From assembly GCF_021726515.1 (NCBI RefSeq), contig NZ_JAKKCJ010000004.1, positions 124,001 through 188,000 on the forward strand: a stretch of 64,000 nucleotides of DNA, given 5' to 3'. Position numbers and translations under genes: made by a program. Below the pieces are notes generated by a model. That model saw only the letters and a program-made list of their open reading frames with translations, was not told the origin of the DNA and did no database searches. Origin of the DNA: Vibrio sp. CK2-1 (lineage in GTDB: Bacteria > Pseudomonadota > Gammaproteobacteria > Enterobacterales > Vibrionaceae). Shown here one piece after another: positions 54,723 to 63,584 of this stretch (position 1 is the stretch's first letter; each line of letters starts with the position of its first letter).

Positions 54723-54740
54723 TTGGCACGCTTCATGTAT
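54723..54740 (+). promoter_or_regulatory. Sigma54 (-24/-12) promoter of pspABC
   Basis: TTGGCACGCTTCATGTAT contains a perfect -24 block (TTGGCACG) and, at correct spacing, a -12 block ATGTAT similar to the TTGTAT I remember for the E. coli pspA promoter. It starts about 70 nt upstream of pspA and next to pspF, which supports the call. Confidence 0.8.
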
Positions 54741-54794
54741 TAGTGTGGAGTAAGTATAGAATTTATTACACGACACATTAAGAAGGAATCGAAC

Positions 54795-55460
54795 ATGGGT
54801 ATTTTTTCTCGTTTTGCCGACATCGTTAATTCAAATATCAGTTCTCTTTTAGATAAAGCGGAAGATCCTGAAAAAATGATCCGCCTTATCATTCAAGAAA
54901 TGGAAGACACATTGGTAGAGGTAAGAACTCATTCTGCGAAAGCGTTAGCCGATAACAAAGAGCTGACTCGTCGCATTGAGTTTCTTGAAGAGCAAGTTGA
55001 AGATTGGAAAAACAAAGCGTCTTTAGCGATCCAAAAACAGCGTGAAGACTTGGCTCGTGGCGCGTTAATCGAAAAACAGAAAGCCGAAGAGCAGCTTAAA
55101 AACTTACGCAATGAAAAAACGCTACTTGCTGAGTCGATTGAAAAATTAGCGGGTGAAATCAGCAAGCTCGAAACTAAGATTGTTGAAACTCGTGCTAAGC
55201 AGAAATCCATTGTGATGCGTCGCCAAGCCGCCGGCCATCGTCGTGATATCAAAAAGCAATTGCACACCGGTAAAACAGAAGAAGCAATGTCTAAGTTTGA
55301 GCAATACGAACGTAAAATTGATGAACTAGAAGCCGAAGCGGATAGTTACGATTTAGGTGAAAAAGGCAAAGATCTGAATCAAGAGTTTGCTGAGTTGCAG
55401 GCAGATGATGAAATTGAACAAGAGCTAGAAAAGCTTAAGAAAAGTCTGCAAGATAAGTAA
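54795..55460 (+). CDS. pspA: Phage shock protein A
   Basis: A peripheral inner-membrane protein of the PspA/Vipp1/ESCRT-III family that stabilises stressed membranes and inhibits PspF. The 221 aa are almost entirely helical coiled coil after the amphipathic N-terminal helix MGIFSRFADIVNSNISSLLD. EDPEKMIRLIIQEMEDTLVE is the conserved early motif. AAGGAA precedes the ATG. Confidence 0.97.
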   Translation: MGIFSRFADIVNSNISSLLDKAEDPEKMIRLIIQEMEDTLVEVRTHSAKALADNKELTRRIEFLEEQVEDWKNKASLAIQKQREDLARGALIEKQKAEEQLKNLRNEKTLLAESIEKLAGEISKLETKIVETRAKQKSIVMRRQAAGHRRDIKKQLHTGKTEEAMSKFEQYERKIDELEAEADSYDLGEKGKDLNQEFAELQADDEIEQELEKLKKSLQDK

Positions 55461-55494
55461 TGTTCACTATTTTAATAATAATTAGGAGCCGTTC

Positions 55495-55725
55495 ATGAGC
55501 AGTTTTTTCGTGGCACCGCTGATTGTATTTTTAATTTTTGTTGCACCGCTGTGGCTGCTACTTCATTACCGTAGTAAGCGTAAAGTGGCACACGGTTTGT
55601 CGAGCGATGAGCTTGAACAGCTAAAGTCGCTAGCTGAGCGAGCGGAAAGCGTGCAACAACGTGTAAAAACGTTAGAAAAAATCTTAGACGCTGAGGCGCC
55701 AAATTGGAGGCGTGATCATGGCTAA
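55495..55725 (+). CDS. pspB: Phage shock protein B
   Basis: A small inner-membrane sensor partner of PspC, 76 aa: one N-terminal membrane helix (FVAPLIVFLIFVAPLWLLLHY) and a cytoplasmic coiled coil (SSDELEQLKSLAERAESVQQ). AGGAG precedes the ATG. It overlaps pspC by 8 bp. Confidence 0.95.
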   Translation: MSSFFVAPLIVFLIFVAPLWLLLHYRSKRKVAHGLSSDELEQLKSLAERAESVQQRVKTLEKILDAEAPNWRRDHG

Positions 55726-56119
55726 AGGAATGGATAGAGAAGCGTTATACCGCGAACCTAAGAATGGTAAGTTAGCCGGTGTGTGTGCCGGGCTAGGTCG
55801 TTACTTTGGTATGGAAGCTTGGTGGGTACGGATTATCGTGATATCGGCCTTTTTACTCGGTGGTGGGATTTTAGTGCTGTTCGCTTACTTCGGCCTATGG
55901 TTGATGCTAGAAAAGCGCCCTGATAATTTAACCGCCGCGGATGAATTCGAGTTCGACCACACTATCAAGAGTAAGCCTTGGCAGACCGGGCAACTACCAG
56001 CGGAACTATTGGCCGAACTCGATAAAGAGTATGCGTTATTAGAAAATAAAATTCGTGATATGGAAGCCTATGTGACTTCTGATGCTTACAAGGTTAATAA
56101 AGAATTCAGCAAGTTATAA
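55718..56119 (+). CDS. pspC: Phage shock protein C
   Basis: An inner-membrane sensor that relieves PspA inhibition of PspF. The ATG at 55718 is 7 nt after GGAGG and gives 133 aa; a GTG at 55712 is less well placed. The PspC domain is clear (GKLAGVCAGLGRYFGMEAWWVR), with one membrane segment (about 40-62) and a C-terminal leucine-rich stretch. No pspD or pspE follows; a terminator closes the operon. Confidence 0.95.
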   Translation: MAKGMDREALYREPKNGKLAGVCAGLGRYFGMEAWWVRIIVISAFLLGGGILVLFAYFGLWLMLEKRPDNLTAADEFEFDHTIKSKPWQTGQLPAELLAELDKEYALLENKIRDMEAYVTSDAYKVNKEFSKL

Positions 56120-56172
56120 CTATTTAGTTATGAGATTTATTGCACTTTAAATTGATCAATATTGAAATTATC

Positions 56173-56210
56173 ACCTCTGATTCAGCTATGCTGTGTCAGA
56201 GGTTTTTTTT
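56173..56210 (+). terminator. Intrinsic terminator of pspABC
   Basis: A perfect 8-bp stem ACCTCTGA/TCAGAGGT (56173-56180 with 56196-56203) followed by a run of T residues. Confidence 0.85.
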
Positions 56211-56233
56211 CGACTAACTAATTGGAAAGTTAT

Positions 56234-56821
56234 ATGACACAGCAAGTGGATACAACATGTGGTTGGGCAATCAAGCATGACAATGAGCGCGAATATCACG
56301 ATCAAGAGTGGGGCGTACCAGTGTTTGATGATACTAAGCTCTTTGAATTTATTTGTTTAGAAGGCGCACAAGCGGGATTGAGCTGGCGAACCATTTTAAA
56401 TAAACGTGCTGGATATACCGCGGCATTTGAAGGTTTTGATATTGAAAAGCTAAGCCAGTATGACGAAACACGTGTGTCATACATTATTGATAACTTTGAT
56501 GTCGTTAAACATAAAGGAAAGATCGCCTCTGTGTACTCCAATGCTCGAGCGGCCAAAGTACTGCAAAAAGAATATGGCTCATTAAGTAACGCGCTGTGGC
56601 AGTTTGTCGATGGTGAGTCGGTTCAAAATGGTTGGACAGATATGTCTCAAGTTCCTGCGGTGACGGAACAATCAAAAGCGATGAGTAAATTTTTAAAGAA
56701 AAACGGCTTTAAATTTATGGGTGAGACAATTTGCTACGCTTTCATGCAGGCGGTTGGAATGGTTAACGATCATGTTGTCGATTGCCCATGTTATAGCAAG
56801 TGCCAAAATCTGAAAAAATAA
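56234..56821 (+). CDS. tag: DNA-3-methyladenine glycosylase I
   Basis: Removes 3-methyladenine from alkylated DNA. The start at 56234 (MTQQVDTTCGW) follows GGAAAG and gives 195 aa; the frame also opens at a TTG at 56222. Family sequence includes CGWAIKHDNEREYHDQEWGVP, LFEFICLEGAQAGLSWRTIL and GETICYAFMQAVGMVNDH. The zinc ligands appear kept: Cys in TTCGW, His in EYHDQEWG, then His and Cys in VNDHVVDCPCY. Confidence 0.95.
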   Translation: MTQQVDTTCGWAIKHDNEREYHDQEWGVPVFDDTKLFEFICLEGAQAGLSWRTILNKRAGYTAAFEGFDIEKLSQYDETRVSYIIDNFDVVKHKGKIASVYSNARAAKVLQKEYGSLSNALWQFVDGESVQNGWTDMSQVPAVTEQSKAMSKFLKKNGFKFMGETICYAFMQAVGMVNDHVVDCPCYSKCQNLKK

Positions 56822-57104
56822 AACAATCATAGTAATTATGTTTTACCGATAACTATTTGTTATCAAAATATAAAAGTATGTTTTTTAGCTCGTTATTTAA
56901 ACAATAAACTTAAATTTTGTGCGTTTGGGCTGAATTTACACAATTCCACTATAAAGTTGTGGATATTTGATTTTTCTGTTTGTATTCTGCAGTAAATGTT
57001 AAAGGGTTGTATTTGGCATGTTGCGATGGCTGTAGGAGCAGTTAAACGCCCATTTACCAAACAGATAAATAAAATTGAAATTGAAAATTAAATAGGAGAA
57101 ACAC

Positions 57105-59162
57105 ATGGATGTTTCAGCAACTAAACGGAAATCAACAGTGCTGATCCCCGTTTTTATACCCGCTGTTATCGTTATTGCCTTATTGGTAATAGGAACGATA
57201 TCAAACCCAGAGAAGGCTGGTGCCTTTTTCTCTGAGTTACTGTCTGATGTCACGACTAACTTTGGTTGGTTCTACATGTTGGCAGTGGCAATCTTTTTAG
57301 TCTTCATTGTGACGGTTGCTGTCAGTAAGTGGGGCGAAATAAAACTTGGCCCAGATCATGCCGAGCCTGAATATAGCTTTACTGAATGGTTTGCGATGCT
57401 TTTCTCTGCTGGTTACGGTATTGCCTTATTATTCTTTGGCGTAGCAGAACCGGTTCTACACTATGCCGCGCCACCAACCGCGGCACCAGAGACGATTGAT
57501 GCAGCCCGTGAAGCGATGCAAATTGCCTTCTTCCACTGGGGTTTCCACATTTGGGCTATTTATGGCTTAGTGGGTTTAGCGCTAGCGTATTTTGCTTTCC
57601 GTCACGGTCTTCCTCTTTCTATGCGTTCAACCTTGTACCCACTGATCGGTGATAAAATCCACGGCCCAATTGGTCACACGGTGGATGTATTTGCGATCTT
57701 AGGTACCTTGTTTGGTATTGCAACGACGCTTGGTTTGTCGGTTACTCAGATCAACACAGGTTTACACTACCTATGGCCTGAGATTCCAATTAATAGCACC
57801 GTACAAATCATCGCTATCACAGTAATTACCTTATGTGCGTTGGTATCTGTATTGGCTGGTATGGATAAAGGGGTGAAAAACTTATCCCTATTGAATATCG
57901 CATTGGCTTTATTATTAATGCTATTCGTATTCGTAGCGGGTCCAACACTGTTTATCTTGAATACCTTTATGCAAAATACAGGTAGTTATTTAAGCAATAT
58001 CGTTGAGCGTACTTTCAACCTGCAAGCTTATGTATCAAGCGATTGGATTGGTAACTGGACATTGTTCATCTTCGGTTGGACGATTGCATGGGCACCATTT
58101 GTTGGCTTGTTCATCGCGAAAATCAGCCGTGGCCGTACCATTCGTCAGTTCGTTGTGGGCGTAATGGTTGTACCGACGATCTTTACTTTCTTATGGTTCT
58201 CTGTGTTTGGCGATACTGCACTACACATGATCATGACAGATGGTTACCACCACATCATTCAAGAAGTACAAGATAATAACGCCATTGCTTTGTTCAAACT
58301 GTTTGAACGTCTGCCAATGACATCGATCATCTCGTTTATTACGGTTATCTTGATCATTACTTTCTTCGTAACTTCATCGGATTCAGGCTCATTAGTGATT
58401 GACTCATTGGCTTCTGGTGGCGCACAAGATACTCCAGCATGGCAACGTACTTTCTGGGTTGCAACCGAAGGGATTGTAGCGTCAGTTCTACTACTAGCGG
58501 GTGGTCTAGGAGCCTTACAAACCGCAAGTGTGGTGAGTGCCTTACCATTTGCCATCATCATGTTGATTGCAATGGTAGGTATGATCAAAGCACTACGCAT
58601 TGAAGGGCACCATGAAGATAGCCAGCAGCAATATATGCAGACTCAACAATCAAACTCTAGCCCTGTCGGTAAAGGTTTGTGGAAAAAACGCCTAGCTAAC
58701 TTGGTGGATTTCCCTGTTCGCGCTGATGTTGAGAAATTCATTAGTGTGACTGCTCTAAATAGCATGAAGCGTGTAGAGCAAGAGCTAGAAGAACAAGATT
58801 GGGAAGCGGAAGTTACCTTCGATGAAGAGTTATGCCGTGCGCACTTTGAAGTATTCAAAGAAGGCCAAGTTGAGTTCATCTATGAAATTCGTCTACGCGG
58901 TTACGACTTACCAGAGTTTGCTTATGATGAAGGTGAAGAGCCGGAAGATAAGTACTACTACCGTGCAGAAGTATTCTTACGCCGTGGTGGCCAAGCTTAT
59001 GATGTGTATAACTACGAGCAACAAGATATCATTAACGACATCTTGAACCAGTTCGAACGTTACCTACACTTCATTCATATTTCACCAGGGATCCTACCTT
59101 GGAATATGGAAGAGCATGATGATGATGTGCCACCTGAGCAACCAGAGCCTGCTAAGTCATAA
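57105..59162 (+). CDS. BCCT-family choline/betaine transporter (BetT-like)
   Basis: An inner-membrane symporter for a quaternary ammonium compound; 685 aa with 12 predicted helices in the first about 500 residues and a long acidic cytoplasmic tail of about 170 residues, the length class of BetT. The substrate-binding tryptophan segment reads GNWTLFIFGWTIAWAPFVG and is followed by FIAKISRGRTIRQFVVGV. FFVTSSDSGSLVIDSLASGG is also diagnostic. AGGAG precedes the ATG. It stands alone, with no betIBA nearby; choline is the best guess. Confidence 0.92.
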   Translation: MDVSATKRKSTVLIPVFIPAVIVIALLVIGTISNPEKAGAFFSELLSDVTTNFGWFYMLAVAIFLVFIVTVAVSKWGEIKLGPDHAEPEYSFTEWFAMLFSAGYGIALLFFGVAEPVLHYAAPPTAAPETIDAAREAMQIAFFHWGFHIWAIYGLVGLALAYFAFRHGLPLSMRSTLYPLIGDKIHGPIGHTVDVFAILGTLFGIATTLGLSVTQINTGLHYLWPEIPINSTVQIIAITVITLCALVSVLAGMDKGVKNLSLLNIALALLLMLFVFVAGPTLFILNTFMQNTGSYLSNIVERTFNLQAYVSSDWIGNWTLFIFGWTIAWAPFVGLFIAKISRGRTIRQFVVGVMVVPTIFTFLWFSVFGDTALHMIMTDGYHHIIQEVQDNNAIALFKLFERLPMTSIISFITVILIITFFVTSSDSGSLVIDSLASGGAQDTPAWQRTFWVATEGIVASVLLLAGGLGALQTASVVSALPFAIIMLIAMVGMIKALRIEGHHEDSQQQYMQTQQSNSSPVGKGLWKKRLANLVDFPVRADVEKFISVTALNSMKRVEQELEEQDWEAEVTFDEELCRAHFEVFKEGQVEFIYEIRLRGYDLPEFAYDEGEEPEDKYYYRAEVFLRRGGQAYDVYNYEQQDIINDILNQFERYLHFIHISPGILPWNMEEHDDDVPPEQPEPAKS

Positions 59163-59199
59163 TCTTTAAATAGCTAAAATTTTTAAATAAACAAATATC

Positions 59200-59232
59200 A
59201 AAGCCTTATCAATTCGTTGGTAAGGCTTTTTT
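59200..59232 (+). terminator. Intrinsic terminator of the BCCT gene
   Basis: Stem AAAGCCTTA/TAAGGCTTT (59200-59208 with 59221-59229) followed by T residues, about 40 nt after the stop. Confidence 0.8.
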
Positions 59233-59283
59233 GATCTTAGCTGTTATTAAATTGTTGGCTCATTTAGTGTTGTGTTTGACATG

Positions 59284-59339
59284 TGAGCCTGTTTGGCTCA
59301 TTATTGCTATGGTTAACACCAAATGAGCGTTTTGGTGTT
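59284..59339 (+). promoter_or_regulatory. Two consecutive palindromes in the leader of the recombinase-like gene
   Basis: TGAGCC/GGCTCA (59284-59289 with 59295-59300) and a 9-bp pair AACACCAAA/TTTGGTGTT (59315-59323 with 59331-59339) lie 30-86 nt before the ATG at 59370. They could be protein-binding dyads or RNA hairpins controlling the downstream gene. Confidence 0.5.
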
Positions 59340-59369
59340 TCATCTTTTTCATCCGATGACGGAAAAAAT

Positions 59370-59972
59370 ATGACTCAAACAAAAACGATTGGTTATCTGC
59401 GAATGTCGCCCAAAGTAGAAGATATTGATAATCGCATTGATGTGATGACGAACGAAACACAAGCCACCTTGTACATAGAGCGAGGCGTTCGCGGTAATGT
59501 TGCTTTAGAGGATAGGCCAGAATTTCAAAAAGCTTATGCACAATTAAAAGCAGGCGATACTTTGCTTATCTGGTGGATGACGGATTTTGGCCTTGGCTTT
59601 AAATTGGCCTATGACGTGATAACCGAACTGTTGAATAAAGGTATTTGTGTAAGAACTTACCATCAAAACCTTATTTTTAAGCCGAACGATCAGCCAACCG
59701 AGGCGATGTTACGTTTAATAAAAGGCTACGAAGAAATTGAGACTTATCAACGCTTGATGGCGGCAGAGTTAGGTCGAAGAAAGCTCAAAGGTAATCCGAG
59801 CGAGTGGCAAGCCAAATTCAAAGGCCGCCGAGCGAACCATGAACTACATCAGAAGATTGCTCAGTTGCTTACCAGTGATAAAACCTTACAAGCGATTGCT
59901 GATGAAACTGGAGCCAGTATATCGACAGTAAAACGCGTTAAAGCCAAGCTCCAAAATAAAACCGCTCATTAA
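59370..59972 (+). CDS. Serine-recombinase-like protein lacking the DRLGR arginines
   Basis: A 200-aa protein with the resolvase/invertase layout: an N-terminal catalytic-fold domain (1-120), a long helix, and a C-terminal HTH (LQAIADETGASISTVKRVKAKL). Ser13 in YLRMS, Arg11 and Arg49 (EDRPEF) are kept. The motif that supplies two catalytic arginines in resolvases (DRLGR) reads TDFGLG at 71-76. Strand exchange therefore looks impaired, and a DNA-binding regulatory role is possible. GGAAAA precedes this ATG; the frame open from 59283 has no ribosome site. No invertible segment or transposase is nearby. Confidence 0.82.
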   Translation: MTQTKTIGYLRMSPKVEDIDNRIDVMTNETQATLYIERGVRGNVALEDRPEFQKAYAQLKAGDTLLIWWMTDFGLGFKLAYDVITELLNKGICVRTYHQNLIFKPNDQPTEAMLRLIKGYEEIETYQRLMAAELGRRKLKGNPSEWQAKFKGRRANHELHQKIAQLLTSDKTLQAIADETGASISTVKRVKAKLQNKTAH

Positions 59973-59997
59973 TTGCTGGTAGAAAAAAGGAATAGAT

Positions 59998-60798
59998 ATG
60001 AAACCAAACAGAAAACCTAAACTTGCTACTGTTGTGAACACCTTTGAACTTTCAGCAAATATGCAGCGCGTGATTTTACAGGGTGAAGACTTTAAATCAT
60101 TACAAGCCACTGACCTAGGTGGCTACATCAAATTAATGTTTCACCCTGAAGGCCATACGGATATTTCAAACCTTGGAGAAGGCGAACGTCCGGTTATGCG
60201 CACTTATACCATTAGCGAATTAGATCTTGATAGCGGCCAGATCGCAGTCGATTTTGTAAAACATGAAACAGATGAAAAGCATAAATCGGTGAGCAAAGAT
60301 CAAGGTGGTTACGCGATTCATTGGGCGATGAATGCAAAAGTAGGTGATACGATCTCGATTGGTGGCCCAGGTAATAGCCAGTTAATTGATCTTACTGCTG
60401 AACAAGTATTTATGGTGGCAGATATGACCGCGATTCCCGCGATAACGGAAAAACTGAACAAGCTTGAGCAAAATGCGGTTGGTCATGTAGTCGTGCAATT
60501 AACTTCGCCGCAAGATAATCCAAATTGGAATCTACCAGCAGGCATGCAGCTACACACGGTTGTTGGTCATCAGCCAAGCCTATTAAGTGATGCGGTTACT
60601 CAGTTATCCATTGATAGCCAAGATATCGCGATTTGGTGTGCCTGTGAATTCACTGCAATGAAAGCGATTCGCACTCACTTTAATCAACATGACGCAATAC
60701 AACGTGAAAAGAGTTACTTTAGTAGTTACTGGAAGCAAGGCGTGACGGAAGATGGTCACAAAGTAATTAAACGTGAAGATGCAGAGAGTTTGAGCTAA
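59998..60798 (+). CDS. Siderophore-interacting protein (ViuB/YqjH-like ferric-siderophore reductase)
   Basis: A cytosolic flavoprotein that releases iron from ferric siderophores with NAD(P)H. The 266 aa have an FAD-binding domain with VMRTYTISELD (the R-x-Y-T flavin motif), GGYAIHWAMNAKVGDTISIGGPGNS, and a SIP C-terminal domain with SSYWKQGVTEDGH. AAAGGA precedes the ATG. It is 25 bp after the recombinase-like gene and so may share its transcript, although no siderophore genes are nearby. Confidence 0.92.
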   Translation: MKPNRKPKLATVVNTFELSANMQRVILQGEDFKSLQATDLGGYIKLMFHPEGHTDISNLGEGERPVMRTYTISELDLDSGQIAVDFVKHETDEKHKSVSKDQGGYAIHWAMNAKVGDTISIGGPGNSQLIDLTAEQVFMVADMTAIPAITEKLNKLEQNAVGHVVVQLTSPQDNPNWNLPAGMQLHTVVGHQPSLLSDAVTQLSIDSQDIAIWCACEFTAMKAIRTHFNQHDAIQREKSYFSSYWKQGVTEDGHKVIKREDAESLS

Positions 60799-60838
60799 GT
60801 TTTCAGTGCTTTAAATTTGAATAGATCCTGTTTGTATA

Positions 60839-60875
60839 AAGTGCGTTAAGTTTAAAGACCTAACGCACTTTTTTT
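60839..60875. terminator. Bidirectional terminator between the SIP gene and metC
   Basis: AAGTGCGTTA pairs with TAACGCACTT around a loop of about 11 nt and continues into T residues; the minus strand also reads into a T-containing stretch. The flanking genes are convergent. Confidence 0.75.
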
Positions 60876-60884
60876 ATTAAAAGG

Positions 60885-62081
60885 CTAGTTATTTAACTCA
60901 GCATTATAAGCCTCAAAACCACGCTCTAAATCTTCAATCAGATCGTCTACGTTTTCTAAGCCGATGTGCAATCGTACTAGCGTGCCTTCAAAGTGCGGAT
61001 TCGATACCGTTCGCATGTTATCGAAGCTACTTGGCTCATTGGCTAGAATTAAGCTTTCATAGCCACCCCAAGAGTAGCCCATGCTGAAATGCTCTACGGT
61101 ATCAAGTAAGGCGGTAGTTGCTTTCTTATTGCTGGTCTTGAGCACAAATGAGAATAGGCCATTAGAGCCAGTAAAATCACGTAGGAAGTATTCGTGACCC
61201 GGGCAAGATGGTAGTGCAGGGTGGCGCACATGATCGACTTCAGGGCGAGTTTCTAACCATTTAGCAATTGCGATACTGTTTTGCTCATGTTGCTTCAAAC
61301 GCACGCTTAAAGTACGCAAACCACGCAAGCCTGTGTAGGCATCATCTGGTGATACACACTGACCAAGTAGGTAGCTTTGCTCACGGAGTTGTGGCCAGTA
61401 TTTCTCGTTTGCCACTGCGGTGCCAAGCATCACATCAGAGTGACCGACGATGTATTTAGTTGCGGCTTGAATCGATACATCAACACCATGGTCAAACGGT
61501 GAAAAGTTAACACCAGCGCCCCAAGTATTGTCGAGCATCACGATAATGTCGTGTTCATGAGCAATGCGAGAAAGGGTTGGTACATCTTGCACTTCCATGG
61601 TGTAAGAGCCCGGAGATTCGGTAAATAAAATCTTAGTATTTGGGCGGATTAAATCACGAATACCTTCGCCGATACTTGGCTCATAATAAGTGGTTTCAAT
61701 GCCCATTTTTTTGAGAATGATATTGCAGAAATCACGGGTTGGTTCATAGCAACTATCAACCATTAAAACGTGGTCGCCATGCTCAACGAAAGACAAGATT
61801 GAATTGGTGATCGCTGCAGCGCCGCAAGGGTAGAGCGCACAACCAGCACCACCTTCGATTTGGGTCATGGCTTCTTGAAAGGCGAAATGAGTTTCGGTAC
61901 CACGACGACCATAAAATAAGGTATGGCCTTGGCGTTTCATGGTGGCTTCGTTTTTCTCAGCCACCGTATTAAATACCACAGTCGAGGCGCGTTGAACGGG
62001 AGGGTTGACCACGCCGTGAGTCCATTTTTTATTGCGTCCTGCATTGACCAGTTTTGTTTCGTACTTCTCTGACTCTGACAT
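60885..62081 (-). CDS. metC: Cystathionine beta-lyase
   Basis: Splits cystathionine to homocysteine, pyruvate and ammonia in methionine synthesis; PLP enzyme, 398 aa. The PLP lysine is K209 (AATKYIVGHSDVMLG), with D184 in MLDNTWGAGVN and the phosphate-binding region YPCGAAAITNSIL. FSMGYSWGGYESLI is typical of MetC rather than MetB. It lies 48 bp downstream of the cardiolipin synthase gene on the same strand. I saw no clear MetJ box directly upstream. Confidence 0.95.
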   Translation of the reverse strand: MSESEKYETKLVNAGRNKKWTHGVVNPPVQRASTVVFNTVAEKNEATMKRQGHTLFYGRRGTETHFAFQEAMTQIEGGAGCALYPCGAAAITNSILSFVEHGDHVLMVDSCYEPTRDFCNIILKKMGIETTYYEPSIGEGIRDLIRPNTKILFTESPGSYTMEVQDVPTLSRIAHEHDIIVMLDNTWGAGVNFSPFDHGVDVSIQAATKYIVGHSDVMLGTAVANEKYWPQLREQSYLLGQCVSPDDAYTGLRGLRTLSVRLKQHEQNSIAIAKWLETRPEVDHVRHPALPSCPGHEYFLRDFTGSNGLFSFVLKTSNKKATTALLDTVEHFSMGYSWGGYESLILANEPSSFDNMRTVSNPHFEGTLVRLHIGLENVDDLIEDLERGFEAYNAELNN

Positions 62082-62129
62082 TTAATATCCTTATATTCGT
62101 TAGAACTTATCGCTTTCTATCATATTGCC

Positions 62130-63584
62130 TTATAGCAAAGGGTTAAATAGGTAGAAGACCCTTTCTAGCATTCGGTGGGCAAAATTACGTTGTTCCCACC
62201 TTTCTTTTGAAACTAAGGTAGATTGTTTTAAGTAATTTTCTTGTACCCAATATAACTCTTTGGTGAATTCATAATCATCGACCGCTAGGGTTAATTCAAA
62301 GTTAAGCCACAAGCTTCTCATATCGAGGTTAACACTACCCACTAGGCAGTATTGCTGATCAATGACAACGGATTTGGTATGTAATAGACCAGCATCAAAT
62401 TGATAAATATGTACACCCGCTTCAAGTAATTCACTAAAGAAAGATTTAGAAGCCCAGTTCACTAATAGAGAATCGTTCTTCTTCGGTATCAATAATTCAA
62501 CGGTAACGCCACGCTGGGCGGTCATTTTGATTACCTGCATTAAGTTGTCACTAGGGACGAAATAAGGCGTGGTAATACGAACCGATTGTTTTGCCTGATT
62601 AATCGCGAGTGTTAAAACTTGCTGAATGAGATTTTCAGGCATACCTGGGCCAGATGGCACTACTTGAATGGGATGTAATGCGCCGGTATTTTCTATTGTA
62701 CAAACAGGGAAGGTAGGTAGATGACGTTCACCGGTTTCAACTTCCCAATCCCAAGCATGTATTGCTGCCAGAACATTAACGGTAGGGCCAGTCACTCGAA
62801 CCATTACGTCAATCCATTCGCCTACGCCAGCATCTTTTTTGAAGTACTCAGGATCAACCATATTCATTGAGCCGGTATAGGCGACTTCATCATCAATGGT
62901 AATGATTTTACGGTGTAGTCGTAGATCTAATCGACGGAAGAATACACGGAAAGCATTCACTTCTAACGCCTGACGAATATCAATGCCAGCTTCTACCATT
63001 AACTTCTGCCAATGGCTGCGGAAGAATTTAGGGCTACCTGCCGAGTCAATTAAGATCTGAATATTAACGCCTCGTTTGGCAGCTTGAATCAGCGCAGCAT
63101 TGACCGAATCGATGAGGCCGCCACTTTGCCAGATATAAAATTCCATTCGAATATTGGTTTGCGCTTGTTCAATATCATCAATGATTGAGTGCAGAATTTT
63201 ATCCGGTGTGTCCTGTAACGATAGGGTGTTACCACACAACGCAGGAATCGCGGTGCGGTTGGTGCAAAGGTCATGAATTTGCGCCAGTTGTAAATTAAGT
63301 AAAGTCGGTTGGTGAGCTTGGCATTCATGCAATTGAGTGAACCATTCACCATAAGGGGCAAACATACTTTGCGATCGTTCGGCGCGCTTACGACCGAGGT
63401 TAAGTTCGCCAAAAAGGAAATAAAATAGAACGCCAACAAAAGGAATGATGTAAATGATCATTAGCCAAGCAAGCGAGACACTCACGGCACGGCGCTTAAT
63501 CACAACACGGATGGTAACCCCTGCTACGAGAAGCCAATAACTAATCACACCTGCTAGCGCAACAATTTGATAGAACTTTTCCAT
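62130..63584 (-). CDS. clsA: Cardiolipin synthase A
   Basis: An inner-membrane phospholipase-D-type enzyme joining two phosphatidylglycerols into cardiolipin. It has 484 aa (E. coli ClsA 486). Two N-terminal membrane helices (about 5-28 and 38-58) are followed by two HKD motifs: H224-x-K226-x4-D231 (LHRKIITID) and H402-x-K404-x4-D409 (LHTKSVVID). Both are intact. metC follows. Confidence 0.95.
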   Translation of the reverse strand: MEKFYQIVALAGVISYWLLVAGVTIRVVIKRRAVSVSLAWLMIIYIIPFVGVLFYFLFGELNLGRKRAERSQSMFAPYGEWFTQLHECQAHQPTLLNLQLAQIHDLCTNRTAIPALCGNTLSLQDTPDKILHSIIDDIEQAQTNIRMEFYIWQSGGLIDSVNAALIQAAKRGVNIQILIDSAGSPKFFRSHWQKLMVEAGIDIRQALEVNAFRVFFRRLDLRLHRKIITIDDEVAYTGSMNMVDPEYFKKDAGVGEWIDVMVRVTGPTVNVLAAIHAWDWEVETGERHLPTFPVCTIENTGALHPIQVVPSGPGMPENLIQQVLTLAINQAKQSVRITTPYFVPSDNLMQVIKMTAQRGVTVELLIPKKNDSLLVNWASKSFFSELLEAGVHIYQFDAGLLHTKSVVIDQQYCLVGSVNLDMRSLWLNFELTLAVDDYEFTKELYWVQENYLKQSTLVSKERWEQRNFAHRMLERVFYLFNPLL

